The notes under the pieces were generated by a model, which ran no database searches, was not told the DNA's origin, and worked only from the letters and a program-made list of their open reading frames with translations. DNA of 46,406 nucleotides, from positions 1 through 46,406 of the forward strand of contig JARGFI010000020.1 in the NCBI GenBank assembly GCA_029210745.1. The letters run 5' to 3'. The stretch is from Desulfuromonadales bacterium (GTDB taxonomy: Bacteria; Desulfobacterota; Desulfuromonadia; Desulfuromonadales; JAHYIW01). The stretch's first letter is position 1. Each line of letters starts with the position of its first letter. This document shows positions 9,368 through 18,646 of this stretch, one piece after another. A program made the translations under genes and the position numbers.

Positions 9368-10045
9368 TCAATAGGCCCGAACCCTGACCACCGAGGCATT
9401 CGGATTTTCGTTTCCTTCAAGCACCGAGATATCGATATTCTCGCTCGGCATCAACATCTCGATCAAGATATTGCGGACCGACATGGCCCGATAGAAGCCC
9501 ATGCGCCGGGCTTCGGAGAAACCGACCGGGACTTCAACATAGATTCCGGCTTTTTGGCTGGCAGCGACCGGTGCCAGCAATTCGGTCAACTGTGCGTGCT
9601 CGTCAGGAGTAAATGCCACCGCATCATTTTCGAAGCGCACGACAACTTCTGACTCATAGCTGTTGGTTACATCGATTCCCTTGAGCGGTTTTGGCATGTC
9701 GAATTTAGCTTCGATGGTTTGTGCCGAACCGGCGGATTGAACGTCCTGAGCCGCGCGCTGTGCAAGGAGCATATTCAACCGTTTGATCTCGCGTTTCAGC
9801 GCAACATTTTCGCTCATTGCGTCGGTGGCGCTGGCGCTAACTGGCGGTTTTTGTTGTTCGACAATCGGCGGTTGCTGGGTAGCAGGCTGCTTGCTCGATC
9901 GCCCCAGTTCGAGGGCGAACATGAAGACCGCAACGATCAGAATCGTCAGCAGAAAAAGCAGGTTCAAAATCAGGTTGGTCGTGGCGTCGACATAGCCCGG
10001 CCAGAAAATATCCGAGCCGTCATTATCATCGTGACGTGCAGACAT
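9368..10045 (-). CDS. MotB/SiiA-like inner membrane protein with OmpA-like periplasmic domain
   Basis: 225 residues. WPGYVDATTN is followed by a single membrane helix (about 23-47). Asp20 sits just before the helix, as the proton-binding aspartate does in MotB, TolR and ExbD. A proline/glutamine-rich linker (51-70) and a short helix (76-97) follow, then a C-terminal domain (about 133-225) that looks OmpA-like: FENDAVAFTPDEHAQL, YRAMSVRNIL and a terminal RVRAY. The canonical peptidoglycan-binding aspartate and asparagine positions are not evident, so wall binding may be altered or lost. The gene sits nine bases after the TolC gene and abuts hlyD. By analogy with SPI-4 SiiA it would pair with the MotA-like protein at 5888-8023. 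The role is inferred. Confidence 0.82.
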   Translation of the reverse strand: MSARHDDNDGSDIFWPGYVDATTNLILNLLFLLTILIVAVFMFALELGRSSKQPATQQPPIVEQQKPPVSASATDAMSENVALKREIKRLNMLLAQRAAQDVQSAGSAQTIEAKFDMPKPLKGIDVTNSYESEVVVRFENDAVAFTPDEHAQLTELLAPVAASQKAGIYVEVPVGFSEARRMGFYRAMSVRNILIEMLMPSENIDISVLEGNENPNASVVRVRAY

Positions 10046-10054
10046 AGTGACTAC

Positions 10055-11779
10055 CTATCCTTTTGCTGGGGGTGCAGAGAATACTTGCCCCCTTTGATTG
10101 AGGTACGAAGTTCGGTCCCGCCCGGTAGCGGCGGTGTCATCGGCCGTTGCCCACGGGGTGCCGAAGGTCAGGCGAATCAGCTGGGCCACGGCATTCATTT
10201 CAAGAATATGCAGGCTGACCAGGCGGGAACGGACCTGATACATCCGGTCATAGACATCAAGGAGATCCAGCAGCGACTGGTTGCCGGACAACATCCGTTT
10301 TGACATGGCTTGCGCCGCGGTTGTAATCGATTTCAGTTCCTGATAGCCCGACGCAATTCGCCCACGGGTTGTGGTCAGCGCCGCGTAGTTGACCGACAGC
10401 GATTTAACTACCAGCCGTCGCTGATCGTCGAGTCGGTAGAGCAATTCCTTGTGGCGCAGGGCACGTTCGGTGAGGTAGTGGTAATCACTGCCGCCGCTGA
10501 ACAGATTCCAGTTCAATACCAGCATGGCCCGTCGATCCCGCTGCCCCGCAGAGCTGGTGTCGCCGCCGGCATGAAGCGAGTGCGTGTCGGTGTATTCAGC
10601 ATCCAGCCGCGGCAAAAAGCGACTTCGTGCGGCGCGCTGATCAACCTGCGCCGCTTCCAGTTCGGCCGCCAGGGAGGCAATTTCAGGATTGAGCTCGATG
10701 GCTGAGGCAACCGCTTCATTGAAGGACGTTGGCAGTAGCGCACCACCGATGTCAGCAAGTTCCGGCAAACGGATTTTTTGTGGCACAAGATTGGTCAAAC
10801 GAACAAATTCGATCCTTGCCGCGGTATGCACGGACTCCTGTTCCAATCGGGATGACAGGGTCGCCTCAATCCGCGCGCGAACCCGCGCCATGTCGGAAAT
10901 ACTGGCGGCACCCGCCTCGGCGCGTTTTTCAATGTAGCTGAGAAGTTCCGCGAGCTGAACTTCGTAATCACGGGTCAAGTCGGTCTGCAACCGGCTTGAC
11001 ACCAGTGAAAGGTAGGCTTCAACCGTCGCGATATAGGCATCACCGTCGCTGATGCGGTAATTTTCTTCACGCGCCTTTTCGAGCAGCAGGCGTCGGCGCC
11101 AATCAAAATAAGTGGGCAGGTTGAAAATCGGCAGGCGCAAAGTTAACGCGATATCGCGCCGCGAGTGGTTGTCGGATGGGACGAGTTCCCCCGTTGTCTT
11201 ATCGGTTTCAACGCCGGGTTCAGACCGCTCGACGCCTCCGGCAACGCGCAACGTTACTGAAGGACGCAACAACGACAGCGCCTGCTCGGCTTGCGCTTTG
11301 GCCTGACCGCTACGCGCCATTGCAGCGAGACTTTGCCGATTGAAGGTGCGCCCGGCATGAATTGCTGCCGATAAATCGGTCTCTTCGAGCAGACGCGCAA
11401 ACTCATCGGGCAGGAGCTGATTTTCAGCCATGGTTTCGACAAACTGCTCGTCAATGTTCGCGAGCATCGAGACTTCCGACATGCCGACCAGCCCGGCCAG
11501 ATTTTGGGTTGCAGGAAGAGCAAAACTGCCCCCCCCTTGAGGCCCCCCTTCGGTTGGTGCGGTCACAGGCGCTGCTGGCGCAGAGCTGTCAGGCCCGGAT
11601 AATCCGTCTTGCCGCGATGCAGCGGGCGGCGTGGTAACTGGTTGGGACGCCGCCGGGGGCTGGTTCGAGTCGGGCAGAACGTTATCAGCAGCGACTGTCG
11701 TCGCTGGCGCCAGAACGAATTGCATGATCAGGATAAGAACGGCACAATGGCGCCACGTGAATCGGTTAATCACAAACAT
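10055..11779 (-). CDS. TolC-family outer membrane channel of type I secretion
   Basis: 574 residues from this ATG. A signal peptide (VLILIMQFVLAPATTVAA) is followed by a proline/alanine-rich stretch, a predicted helical segment, and two outer-membrane efflux (OEP) repeats. The repeats show TLRVAGGVERSEP, LSGNQSLLDLLDVYDRMYQ and HILEMNAVAQLIRLTFG, the last typical of the type I secretion branch. It is the first gene of the secretion cluster. Start choice is uncertain. AGGAG lies only one base before this ATG but seven before the in-frame GTG at 11773, which may be the true start. An upstream GTG at 11863 has no ribosome-binding site and would put 28 extra residues before the signal peptide. 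Confidence 0.9.
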   Translation of the reverse strand: MFVINRFTWRHCAVLILIMQFVLAPATTVAADNVLPDSNQPPAASQPVTTPPAASRQDGLSGPDSSAPAAPVTAPTEGGPQGGGSFALPATQNLAGLVGMSEVSMLANIDEQFVETMAENQLLPDEFARLLEETDLSAAIHAGRTFNRQSLAAMARSGQAKAQAEQALSLLRPSVTLRVAGGVERSEPGVETDKTTGELVPSDNHSRRDIALTLRLPIFNLPTYFDWRRRLLLEKAREENYRISDGDAYIATVEAYLSLVSSRLQTDLTRDYEVQLAELLSYIEKRAEAGAASISDMARVRARIEATLSSRLEQESVHTAARIEFVRLTNLVPQKIRLPELADIGGALLPTSFNEAVASAIELNPEIASLAAELEAAQVDQRAARSRFLPRLDAEYTDTHSLHAGGDTSSAGQRDRRAMLVLNWNLFSGGSDYHYLTERALRHKELLYRLDDQRRLVVKSLSVNYAALTTTRGRIASGYQELKSITTAAQAMSKRMLSGNQSLLDLLDVYDRMYQVRSRLVSLHILEMNAVAQLIRLTFGTPWATADDTAATGRDRTSYLNQRGQVFSAPPAKG

Positions 11780-12139
11780 ACTCCTGCGCCTGAAAATAGT
11801 TGCGGCGGAAAAGATTTGCGGCGGAAAAGATTTGAACGCGTTATGTGCATAGCAGGGGTACACGTCAGCCAGACGGTGTTTTCACCGCTTGGCATGGAGG
11901 TAAATGGCGGTTTTTCTGAGAAAAAACTCAACACAAAAAATCAATCAACGGACTGATTTACCGTGATGAATTCATGCCTGGGCGATTCGTCGAAACGGTT
12001 CAGGCCGACGACAGAAAAACAACCTATAATGTATCTGCAATCATCGCGCCGACCTGCCGCGAGTCGCGGGGCGAGATGATCGGCAAGACAACCGTTCTGT
12101 TCTTTCCTTTCGCCCCCCCTTCCCCTATAATGCCGCGCG
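11780..12139. other. Divergent intergenic region between secretion operon and helicase gene
   Basis: About 360 bases with no convincing gene. A 16-base unit containing GGCGGAAAAGATTTG is repeated in tandem near 11803-11835. TATAAT hexamers occur on the plus strand at 12025-12030 and 12126-12131, but neither has a good -35 box 17 bases upstream. The second would start transcription almost at the helicase ATG, giving a nearly leaderless message. The promoter for the minus-strand secretion operon must lie here, but I cannot place it. Confidence 0.4.
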
Positions 12140-14686
12140 ATGAGCAATGTAACGATTGAAGATGATTACTCGACCGACGTGCGAGACGAGATGCGGGTGG
12201 CGATTGCGGCGGTCGGTGGTAATGAGGTTTTTTTTCGCGGATTGACCGGTGCCGACCGCTTTGTGGTTGCGGTCGAAGTGCTGGCGCGCGGCAACGACGG
12301 CGCGGTTCCGGCTCTCACCCAACGCTGCCGTTACGGTGATGTGGTTATCCACAACCACCCCTCCGGCGGCCTCCAGCCCTCAACGGCCGACCTCTGTGTC
12401 GCGGGAAGCCTGGGGGAGTTGGGGGTCGGCTTTCATATCGTCGATAATTCGGTTGAAAATGTATACAAGGTGGTTGAGGCGTTCGACCGTCGGGAGACGT
12501 TGCGGATTGCTCCTGAGCGGATCAATGAACTGCTTGGTGCCGCAGGTCTTGTCGCCAGCCAGTTGGCGGGGTACGAAGATCGTCCCGAGCAGTTGCGGAT
12601 GGCGTTCAACGTTGCCGAAGCGTTCAACCATGATCGTCTGGCGGTGATCGAGGCCGGCACCGGCACCGGAAAAAGTCTCGCCTATCTGGTTCCCGCCGTC
12701 CTCTGGGCACTCGCGAATGAAGAACGGATCGTCATCTCGACCAATACGATCAATCTCCAACAGCAGTTGATCAGCAAAGATATCCCCCTTTTGCAGCGCG
12801 CCAGTGGTCTCGAATTCCGCGCCGAACTGGTCAAGGGGCGCAACAATTATCTCTGCCGCCGTCGGGCGGCAACCGTGCAGCGCGAACCGACCCTTTTCGG
12901 CGGCGACGACGGCGGAGAACTGACGACGATCTATGCCTGGGTCGACCAGACCGCCGACGGGTCGAAAGAAGATCTGCCGTTCGTGCCGAAGCACGAGGTG
13001 TGGGAAGAGGTGCGCTGCGAAGTCGACCAATGTCCGCGCGTCAAGTGCGCCCATTATCAGCAATGTTTCTTCCATCGCGCCCGGCGCCGCGCGGCGAACG
13101 CCAATATCCTGGTGGTCAATCATGCCCTGCTACTGGCCGACCTGGCCCTGCGCCTGGAGACCGCCAATTATACCTCCAGTGCCGTACTCCCCCCCTTCGC
13201 GCGCATCATTCTCGATGAAGCACACCGTCTGGAGGATGTCGCGACCAGCTTCTTTTCCGCCGCGGTCTCGCGTTACAGTTTCGCCCGCATCCTTAACCGT
13301 CTCAGCCACCAGCGCAAAGCCGAGCGCGGGCTGCTGCCGCTGTTGCACAAACAGCTCGGGGGGAATCTCGGGCAACATGCTGCAAACCAGTATCGCGAAC
13401 TCAACGGGCGTATCGAACGTTTGCAGAGTGCGCGGTTGACCTTGCAGGAGAGTGCTGCGGGGGAGGTCGAAGAACTCGGCCAGCTACTCTGTGGTGGCCA
13501 CGGCAAGCATGTCTCCGCCGGGTTTGAGGTGAAGCAGCGGCTGGTGCGCCCCTTTGTCGATGGCGACGACTGGCAGGAAATCAAGGCGCGGGTGCGTGAG
13601 CTGATGTCCCTGACGGGGGACCTGGCACGCGATCTGCGCGCCTTGATCAAGGCGGTCGAGCTGCTGCCCGACGATGAGCTGGTTGCCAAAACGGCGGCCA
13701 CCTGCACCGATCTGTTCGGCCTCGGTTTACGCCTTGACGGGCTGAGTGCGGATCTCGGCGCGTTCATCGGTGGCGACGACCAGGTGTGTTCCTGGTTTGA
13801 ATGCCGCGAAGCGCGGATCGGTCGCGGGCGGGGGTTGATCACCCGGTTGTGCGCGGCCAACCTCGATGTCGCCGTGCAACTTAACAAAGCGCTCTACAGC
13901 CGTTTCAAGACGGTAGTCATGACCAGCGCGACACTCACCGTCGCCGGATCGTTCACCTTTTTGCAGCGGCGGGTTGGTCTCGATCTGGCCGAAGCGAATC
14001 GCCTGAGCGAGCTGCTGCTCAACTCGCCGTTCGACTACGCCCGCCAGGCACTCCTCGCCGCACCGGCCGACATCCCCGAGCCGAACCGGCCCGGTTTTGC
14101 CGAAGCGGTACGCGACCTCAGCGAGCGGGCGCTACTGCTGGCGGGCGGGCGGTCTTTCGTCCTCTTTACCGCCTACTCCCTGCTCGCGCGAGTTTACGGT
14201 GAGCTGGCACCACTGCTCGCCGCCCACGGTTATCGCTGTCTGCGTCAGGGGCAGGACAGTCGTCACCGCTTGTTGCAACAGTTCACCGACGATCCGACCA
14301 GCGTGCTGTTTGCCACCGATTCGTTCTGGGAAGGGGTCGATGTTCCAGGGCGGGCGCTCGAACAGGTGATTATTGCCCGCCTGCCGTTCAAGGTGCCGTC
14401 GGAGCCGATCCAGGAGGCGCGCGTCGAGGCGATCGAGCGTGCCGGAGGCGATCCGTTCATGGACTACTCGGTGCCGCAGGCGGTGATCAAGTTCAAGCAG
14501 GGTTTCGGGCGGCTGATTCGCAATAAGGAAGATCGTGGCGTCGTGCTGATTCTGGACAGCCGGGTGGTGCGCAAGGGCTATGGCCGGATGTTTCTGCGCT
14601 CCCTCCCCGGTGTCCCGGTGGCGTCCGGCACCAGCGCGGAAGTGTTCGCCAGGATCAAGGAGTTTTTTGCGACGGAAGAGTGGTGA
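12140..14686 (+). CDS. dinG: JAMM/RadC-like domain fused to DinG-family iron-sulfur helicase
   Basis: 848 residues. The N-terminal 115 residues hold a JAMM motif: Glu29 (NEVFFRG), His71 and His73, Ser81 and Asp84 (HNHPSGGLQPSTAD), the arrangement found in RadC and JAB metalloproteases. The rest is an XPD/DinG superfamily 2 helicase. It has Walker A EAGTGTGKS (171-179), DEAH box (359-362), motif V FATDSFWEGVDVPG and motif VI QGFGRLIR. Cys239, Cys298, Cys303 and Cys309 match the four iron-sulfur ligands of DinG by spacing (x4, x5), and Cys293 is an extra. It probably unwinds DNA or R-loops, while the target of the JAMM domain is unknown. No Shine-Dalgarno is visible before this ATG. The next ATG (residue 18) would still keep the JAMM motif. 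Confidence 0.92.
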   Translation: MSNVTIEDDYSTDVRDEMRVAIAAVGGNEVFFRGLTGADRFVVAVEVLARGNDGAVPALTQRCRYGDVVIHNHPSGGLQPSTADLCVAGSLGELGVGFHIVDNSVENVYKVVEAFDRRETLRIAPERINELLGAAGLVASQLAGYEDRPEQLRMAFNVAEAFNHDRLAVIEAGTGTGKSLAYLVPAVLWALANEERIVISTNTINLQQQLISKDIPLLQRASGLEFRAELVKGRNNYLCRRRAATVQREPTLFGGDDGGELTTIYAWVDQTADGSKEDLPFVPKHEVWEEVRCEVDQCPRVKCAHYQQCFFHRARRRAANANILVVNHALLLADLALRLETANYTSSAVLPPFARIILDEAHRLEDVATSFFSAAVSRYSFARILNRLSHQRKAERGLLPLLHKQLGGNLGQHAANQYRELNGRIERLQSARLTLQESAAGEVEELGQLLCGGHGKHVSAGFEVKQRLVRPFVDGDDWQEIKARVRELMSLTGDLARDLRALIKAVELLPDDELVAKTAATCTDLFGLGLRLDGLSADLGAFIGGDDQVCSWFECREARIGRGRGLITRLCAANLDVAVQLNKALYSRFKTVVMTSATLTVAGSFTFLQRRVGLDLAEANRLSELLLNSPFDYARQALLAAPADIPEPNRPGFAEAVRDLSERALLLAGGRSFVLFTAYSLLARVYGELAPLLAAHGYRCLRQGQDSRHRLLQQFTDDPTSVLFATDSFWEGVDVPGRALEQVIIARLPFKVPSEPIQEARVEAIERAGGDPFMDYSVPQAVIKFKQGFGRLIRNKEDRGVVLILDSRVVRKGYGRMFLRSLPGVPVASGTSAEVFARIKEFFATEEW

Positions 14687-14773
14687 GCGGGGGGCGGCAG
14701 AGCCTTTTTGTCAGCTGTCTTTCAGTGAACCGCAGCAGCGCATTTCGCGGCGTTCTTTTCTCCTCCCCCGCCC

Positions 14774-14802
14774 TTGACAACCCCGGAGCCCGTTGTTATG
14801 TT
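14774..14802 (+). promoter_or_regulatory. Sigma-70-type promoter of the hrcA operon
   Basis: TTGACA at 14774-14779 is a perfect -35 box. After a 17-base spacer, TATGTT at 14797-14802 matches four of six -10 positions. Transcription would begin at about 14809, right at the edge of the CIRCE operator, so HrcA binding would block initiation. Confidence 0.8.
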
Positions 14803-14809
14803 GACACCA

Positions 14810-14836
14810 TTGGCACTCCAATGATATGAGTGCCAA
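14810..14836. promoter_or_regulatory. CIRCE operator (HrcA binding site)
   Basis: A perfect inverted repeat TTGGCACTC - 9 bases - GAGTGCCAA. It differs from the CIRCE consensus (TTAGCACTC-N9-GAGTGCTAA) by one compensated base per arm. It lies between the promoter and hrcA, giving autorepression of hrcA-grpE-dnaK that is relieved by heat shock. Confidence 0.96.
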
Positions 14837-14886
14837 GTTTTGCTGTAGGCCGGGTTGCGACCGACTTGCTTTTTGGAGGAGTCATC

Positions 14887-15918
14887 ATGTCTTCGCCGCT
14901 TAAAGAACGTCATCGCCTCATTCTTGTCGCGATCATCGAAACCTATATCGCTACCGCCCAACCGGTCGGGTCGAAGGCTCTTGCCGCGCGCGATGACATC
15001 CCCTGGTCTGCGGCCTCGGTGCGCAACGTCATGGCCGAACTTGAATCACTGGGGTATCTGCGCTCACCGCACACCTCTGCGGGACGGGTTCCGACCGAGA
15101 GCGCCTACCGCGTCTACGTGCAGAGTTTGCGCGGGGTGGCCGGTCTCGATGCCTCGGCCCGGTTGCGAATGTCGAACAGCTATCCTCATCCTGAACATCA
15201 GTCGGTCGAGGAAAAATTGCGGGCGGCCGGACGCCTGCTGTCTTCCCTGACACAATGTGCGGGGGTGGTCGTGGTGCCGCGACTGGAGACGACCATCTTT
15301 CGGCAGATTAATTTTGTGCCGCTCCAGGGGCAGCGCATTCTGGCGGTTTTTATTACCCAGTCGGGGTTGCTGCAGCAAAAACTGATTGAGCTTGACAGGC
15401 CGTTGCAGCGCAGCGAGCTGGAACAGATGAGCAACTATTTGAACGCGACCCTGCGCGGGCTTAATATGCAGCAGGTCAAGTTGCGGATTGCCGCTGAAAT
15501 GGCGGCCGAGCGCGCCCTCTACGATCACCTGCACGCGCAGGCTTTGCAGTTGTCGAAAACGGTCTTGCATGGGGATGGTTTTGAACAGGTTATTATTGAG
15601 GGAACGGTCCAGATGTTTGATCAACCGGAATTTTCCGATGCCGACCGGATGAAACGGTTACTGCACGCATTTGAACAAAAAAGTCGTTTGATTGAAATGC
15701 TGGAGAAAAGTCAGGAATCTGCCGGAGTTCAGGTGGTGATCGGTGAGGATGGCGATTTTGCCGGGTGCAGTTTGATCTCTGCCCGCTATACTGGACGTGG
15801 CGGACCGAGCGGGACGCTCGGTGTGATCGGTCCGAACCGCATCGATTATTTACGCGTGATTCCAATGGTTGGCTACACCGCCCGCATGCTCGGGCGGGCA
15901 CTCGATGATAAATCCTAA
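14887..15918 (+). CDS. hrcA: Heat-inducible transcription repressor HrcA
   Basis: 343 residues, normal for the family. An N-terminal winged-helix domain (LKERHRLILVAIIETYI, SVRNVMAELESLGYL, SPHTSAGRVPTE) binds CIRCE. A central GAF-like part and a C-terminal region (IGEDGDFAGCSLISARY, LGVIGPNRIDY) follow. The start at 14887 has GGAGG nearby and matches the conserved N-terminus. An in-frame start at 14830 lies inside the CIRCE and is rejected. It is the first gene of the operon, with grpE 19 bases downstream. HrcA depends on GroEL for activity in studied bacteria, but no groEL gene lies in the window. Confidence 0.98.
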   Translation: MSSPLKERHRLILVAIIETYIATAQPVGSKALAARDDIPWSAASVRNVMAELESLGYLRSPHTSAGRVPTESAYRVYVQSLRGVAGLDASARLRMSNSYPHPEHQSVEEKLRAAGRLLSSLTQCAGVVVVPRLETTIFRQINFVPLQGQRILAVFITQSGLLQQKLIELDRPLQRSELEQMSNYLNATLRGLNMQQVKLRIAAEMAAERALYDHLHAQALQLSKTVLHGDGFEQVIIEGTVQMFDQPEFSDADRMKRLLHAFEQKSRLIEMLEKSQESAGVQVVIGEDGDFAGCSLISARYTGRGGPSGTLGVIGPNRIDYLRVIPMVGYTARMLGRALDDKS

Positions 15919-15937
15919 GTAAGGGGAATATGTTTTA

Positions 15938-16555
15938 ATGAGCAAGAAGAAGACGCAACAAAACCAGGCGGACACGTCCGCAGAGCACCAGGGGAACGAC
16001 ATGGATGGGGAAATAACCGCTGGCGAGATCAAGGAGCCTGCGGAAAACACCCCGCCGACGCTGGAGGAACAGCTTGCTGCCAGTCGTAGCGAGGCTGAAG
16101 AGAACCGCGATCAATATTTACGGGCCTGTGCCGAGCTGGAAAATTTCCGCAAGCGCGCCCAACGTGAAAAGGAAGATATCTGTCGCTTTGCCAACGAAAA
16201 AATCTTGCGTGAAATGCTGCCGGTAATCGACAATCTCGGGCGTGCCATTGAGCATGCCGATGGCGAGGCCGCCGATTCCAAGGGGCTGATCGAGGGGATA
16301 CAACTGACCCTTGATCAGTTTGCCAAGGTGCTCGACCAGTTCGGTGTCAAGGAGATTGCCGCACTCGGCGCGCCGTTTGACCCGGCTTTTCACGAGGCGA
16401 TGGGGCAGATTGAAAGTGCCGAGCATCCGGTCAACTCGGTCGCTCAGGTCTTTCAAAAGGGCTATCTCCTTAACGAGCGTTTGTTGCGTCCGGCACTGGT
16501 GATGGTGGCCAAGGCGCCGGCGGCTCATGAACCGAAAAGCACCGACACAGAATGA
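15938..16555 (+). CDS. grpE: GrpE nucleotide exchange factor
   Basis: 205 residues. A charged, variable N-terminus leads into a long helix (EEQLAASRSEAEENRDQYLR), the conserved ENFRKRAQREKEDICRFA segment and MLPVIDNLGRAIEHA. The C-terminal beta domain has FDPAFHEAMGQ and VFQKGYLLNERLLRPALVMV. It releases ADP from DnaK. It lies between hrcA and dnaK, preceded by AGGGGA at a rather long spacing of about 11 bases. Confidence 0.98.
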   Translation: MSKKKTQQNQADTSAEHQGNDMDGEITAGEIKEPAENTPPTLEEQLAASRSEAEENRDQYLRACAELENFRKRAQREKEDICRFANEKILREMLPVIDNLGRAIEHADGEAADSKGLIEGIQLTLDQFAKVLDQFGVKEIAALGAPFDPAFHEAMGQIESAEHPVNSVAQVFQKGYLLNERLLRPALVMVAKAPAAHEPKSTDTE

Positions 16556-16610
16556 CGACAGAGTCGTGTTAGCGATCTAAAAATCATACGACCAGGGAGG
16601 TTACAGCATT

Positions 16611-18521
16611 ATGGGTAAAGTTATCGGGATCGATTTGGGGACCACTAATTCGTGTGTGGCGGTCATGGAAGGCGGCGAGCCGGTTGTCATCGCCAATGCC
16701 GAGGGCGCGCGCACCACGCCGTCGATGGTGGCATTTGCCGAAAGCGGTGAGCGTCTGGTTGGTCAGCAGGCCAAGCGTCAAGCGGTGACCAATCCGGAAA
16801 ATACGTTGTTCGCCATCAAGCGGTTGATCGGACGCAAGTTCGATTCAGATGCCGTGCGGCGGGATATCGAAATCAGTCCGTTCAAGATTATCAAAGCGGA
16901 TAACGGCGACGCCTGGGTTTCAGCGCGCGACAAAAAATACAGCGCGCCGGAAATCTCGGCGATGATTTTGCAGAAAATGAAGCAGACTGCCGAGGACTAT
17001 CTTGGTGATAAAGTTACCGACGCCGTCATTACGGTCCCGGCCTATTTCAACGATTCGCAGCGCCAGGCAACCAAAGATGCCGGCAAAATCGCCGGACTTA
17101 ACGTGTTGCGGATCATTAACGAGCCGACCGCAGCGGCACTTGCCTACGGTCTTGACAAGAAAAAGGAAGAGAAAATTGCGGTTTTCGACCTTGGCGGCGG
17201 AACCTTCGACATCTCGATTCTGGAGCTGGGCGACGGTGTTTTCGAAGTTAAGTCGACCAATGGTGACACCTTTCTGGGCGGCGAGGATTTTGACCAGCGC
17301 ATCATCGACTATATTGCCGATGAGTTCAAAAAAGAGCAGGGCATCGATCTGCGTAACGACAAGATGGCGTTGCAGCGGCTCAAAGAAGGCGCAGAAAAAG
17401 CCAAATGCGAGCTGTCGAGTTCCGTTGAGACCGACATTAATCTGCCCTTCATCACCGCCGATCAGTCCGGCCCGAAACACCTCAATGTCAAGTTGACGCG
17501 CGCCAAGCTTGAAAGCATCTGCGCCGACCTGATCAATAGTCTGGTCGAACCGTGCAAAATCGCGCTCAAAGATGCCGGGCTCAAGGCTGCGGAAGTCGAT
17601 GAAGTGATCCTTGTCGGTGGCATGACCCGCATGCCGGCCGTGCAGAAGCGGGTTGAGGAAATCTTCGGCAAAGTCCCGAATAAAGGAGTCAACCCCGATG
17701 AAGTGGTCGCCATTGGTGCCGCAATTCAGGGGGGCGTTTTGACCGGGGATGTCAAGGACGTGCTGTTGCTCGACGTGACCCCGTTGTCACTCGGCATTGA
17801 AACCCTCGGCAGCGTCATGACCAAGCTGATCGAGAAGAACACCACCATCCCGTGCAAAAAAAGTCAGGTGTTTTCGACTGCGGCGGACAATCAACCGGCG
17901 GTGTCGGTGCACGTCCTGCAGGGCGAGCGTGAAATGGCGGCGGATAACAAGACAATTGGTCGCTTTGAACTGGGTGACATCCCGACCGCGCCGCGCGGCG
18001 TTCCGCAAATTGAAGTGACCTTTGATATTGACGCCAACGGCATCCTGCATGTTTCCGCCAAAGATCTCGGCACCGGCAAGGAGCAATCGATACGCATCAC
18101 CGCTTCGAGTGGATTGTCTGAAGAAGAAATCGCCAAGATGGTCAATGATGCTGAAGCGCATGCCAGCGAAGACAAGGCAAAACGCGAGTTGATCGAAGCG
18201 AAAAATCAGGCTGACAGTCTGGTTTATTCAACCGAAAAAACCCTCAAAGAGCACGCCGACAAGGTTGACGAAGAGACCAAAAAGAAGATTGAGGCGGCAC
18301 TCGAAGAGCTGAAAACAGAAATTGCCAGTGACAGTCTTGACGGGATCAAAACCAAGACCGAAGCTCTGGCCCAGGTATCGCACAAGCTGGCGGAGGCAAT
18401 GTACGCCGAAGCACAAAAAGCCGCGGCGTCAGGCGAAGGTGAAGCTGCCGCTGACGGTGCCGGAGATGAGGGTGTCGTTGACGCCGAATTCGAGGAGGTT
18501 GACGATCAGGAGAAGAAGTAG
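16611..18521 (+). CDS. dnaK: Molecular chaperone DnaK (Hsp70)
   Basis: 636 residues, full length. The ATPase domain begins with [20 protein letters not shown] and contains [32 protein letters not shown] and [14 protein letters not shown]. The substrate-binding domain has [13 protein letters not shown] and a helical lid. The C-terminus ends in an acidic [11 protein letters not shown] like other DnaKs (EEVDD). GGGAGG lies about ten bases before ATG. It works with GrpE and DnaJ from the same cluster. A strong intrinsic terminator follows within 35 bases, so dnaK is the end of the main heat-shock message unless there is read-through. Confidence 0.99.
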   Translation: MGKVIGIDLGTTNSCVAVMEGGEPVVIANAEGARTTPSMVAFAESGERLVGQQAKRQAVTNPENTLFAIKRLIGRKFDSDAVRRDIEISPFKIIKADNGDAWVSARDKKYSAPEISAMILQKMKQTAEDYLGDKVTDAVITVPAYFNDSQRQATKDAGKIAGLNVLRIINEPTAAALAYGLDKKKEEKIAVFDLGGGTFDISILELGDGVFEVKSTNGDTFLGGEDFDQRIIDYIADEFKKEQGIDLRNDKMALQRLKEGAEKAKCELSSSVETDINLPFITADQSGPKHLNVKLTRAKLESICADLINSLVEPCKIALKDAGLKAAEVDEVILVGGMTRMPAVQKRVEEIFGKVPNKGVNPDEVVAIGAAIQGGVLTGDVKDVLLLDVTPLSLGIETLGSVMTKLIEKNTTIPCKKSQVFSTAADNQPAVSVHVLQGEREMAADNKTIGRFELGDIPTAPRGVPQIEVTFDIDANGILHVSAKDLGTGKEQSIRITASSGLSEEEIAKMVNDAEAHASEDKAKRELIEAKNQADSLVYSTEKTLKEHADKVDEETKKKIEAALEELKTEIASDSLDGIKTKTEALAQVSHKLAEAMYAEAQKAAASGEGEAAADGAGDEGVVDAEFEEVDDQEKK

Positions 18522-18554
18522 TCTTTCCCCTGCTCTTGTCGGAGATTACCAATG

Positions 18555-18602
18555 AACAACGGGCGGCCACACCATTGAAAAGTCGGTCGCCCGTTGTTTT
18601 TA
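18555..18602 (+). terminator. Intrinsic terminator between dnaK and dnaJ
   Basis: AACAACGGGCGGCC (18555-18568) pairs with GGTCGCCCGTTGTT (18585-18598) over 14 bp (one mismatch, G opposite T) with a 16-base loop, followed by a short T-run. It lies 33 bases after the dnaK stop and 45 before the dnaJ start. It would reduce dnaJ expression relative to dnaK. Confidence 0.85.
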
Positions 18603-18646
18603 CCTTGACCAATGCCAAACCGGGTCGAGGGTGAAGGAAATATGTT

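Noticed and set aside
5888-10045. Zorya-type anti-phage system (ZorA/ZorB-like pair)
   Set aside because: A MotA-like protein with a long tail and a MotB-like partner resemble ZorAB, but no ZorC, ZorD or ZorE gene is present and both genes sit inside an adhesin secretion operon.
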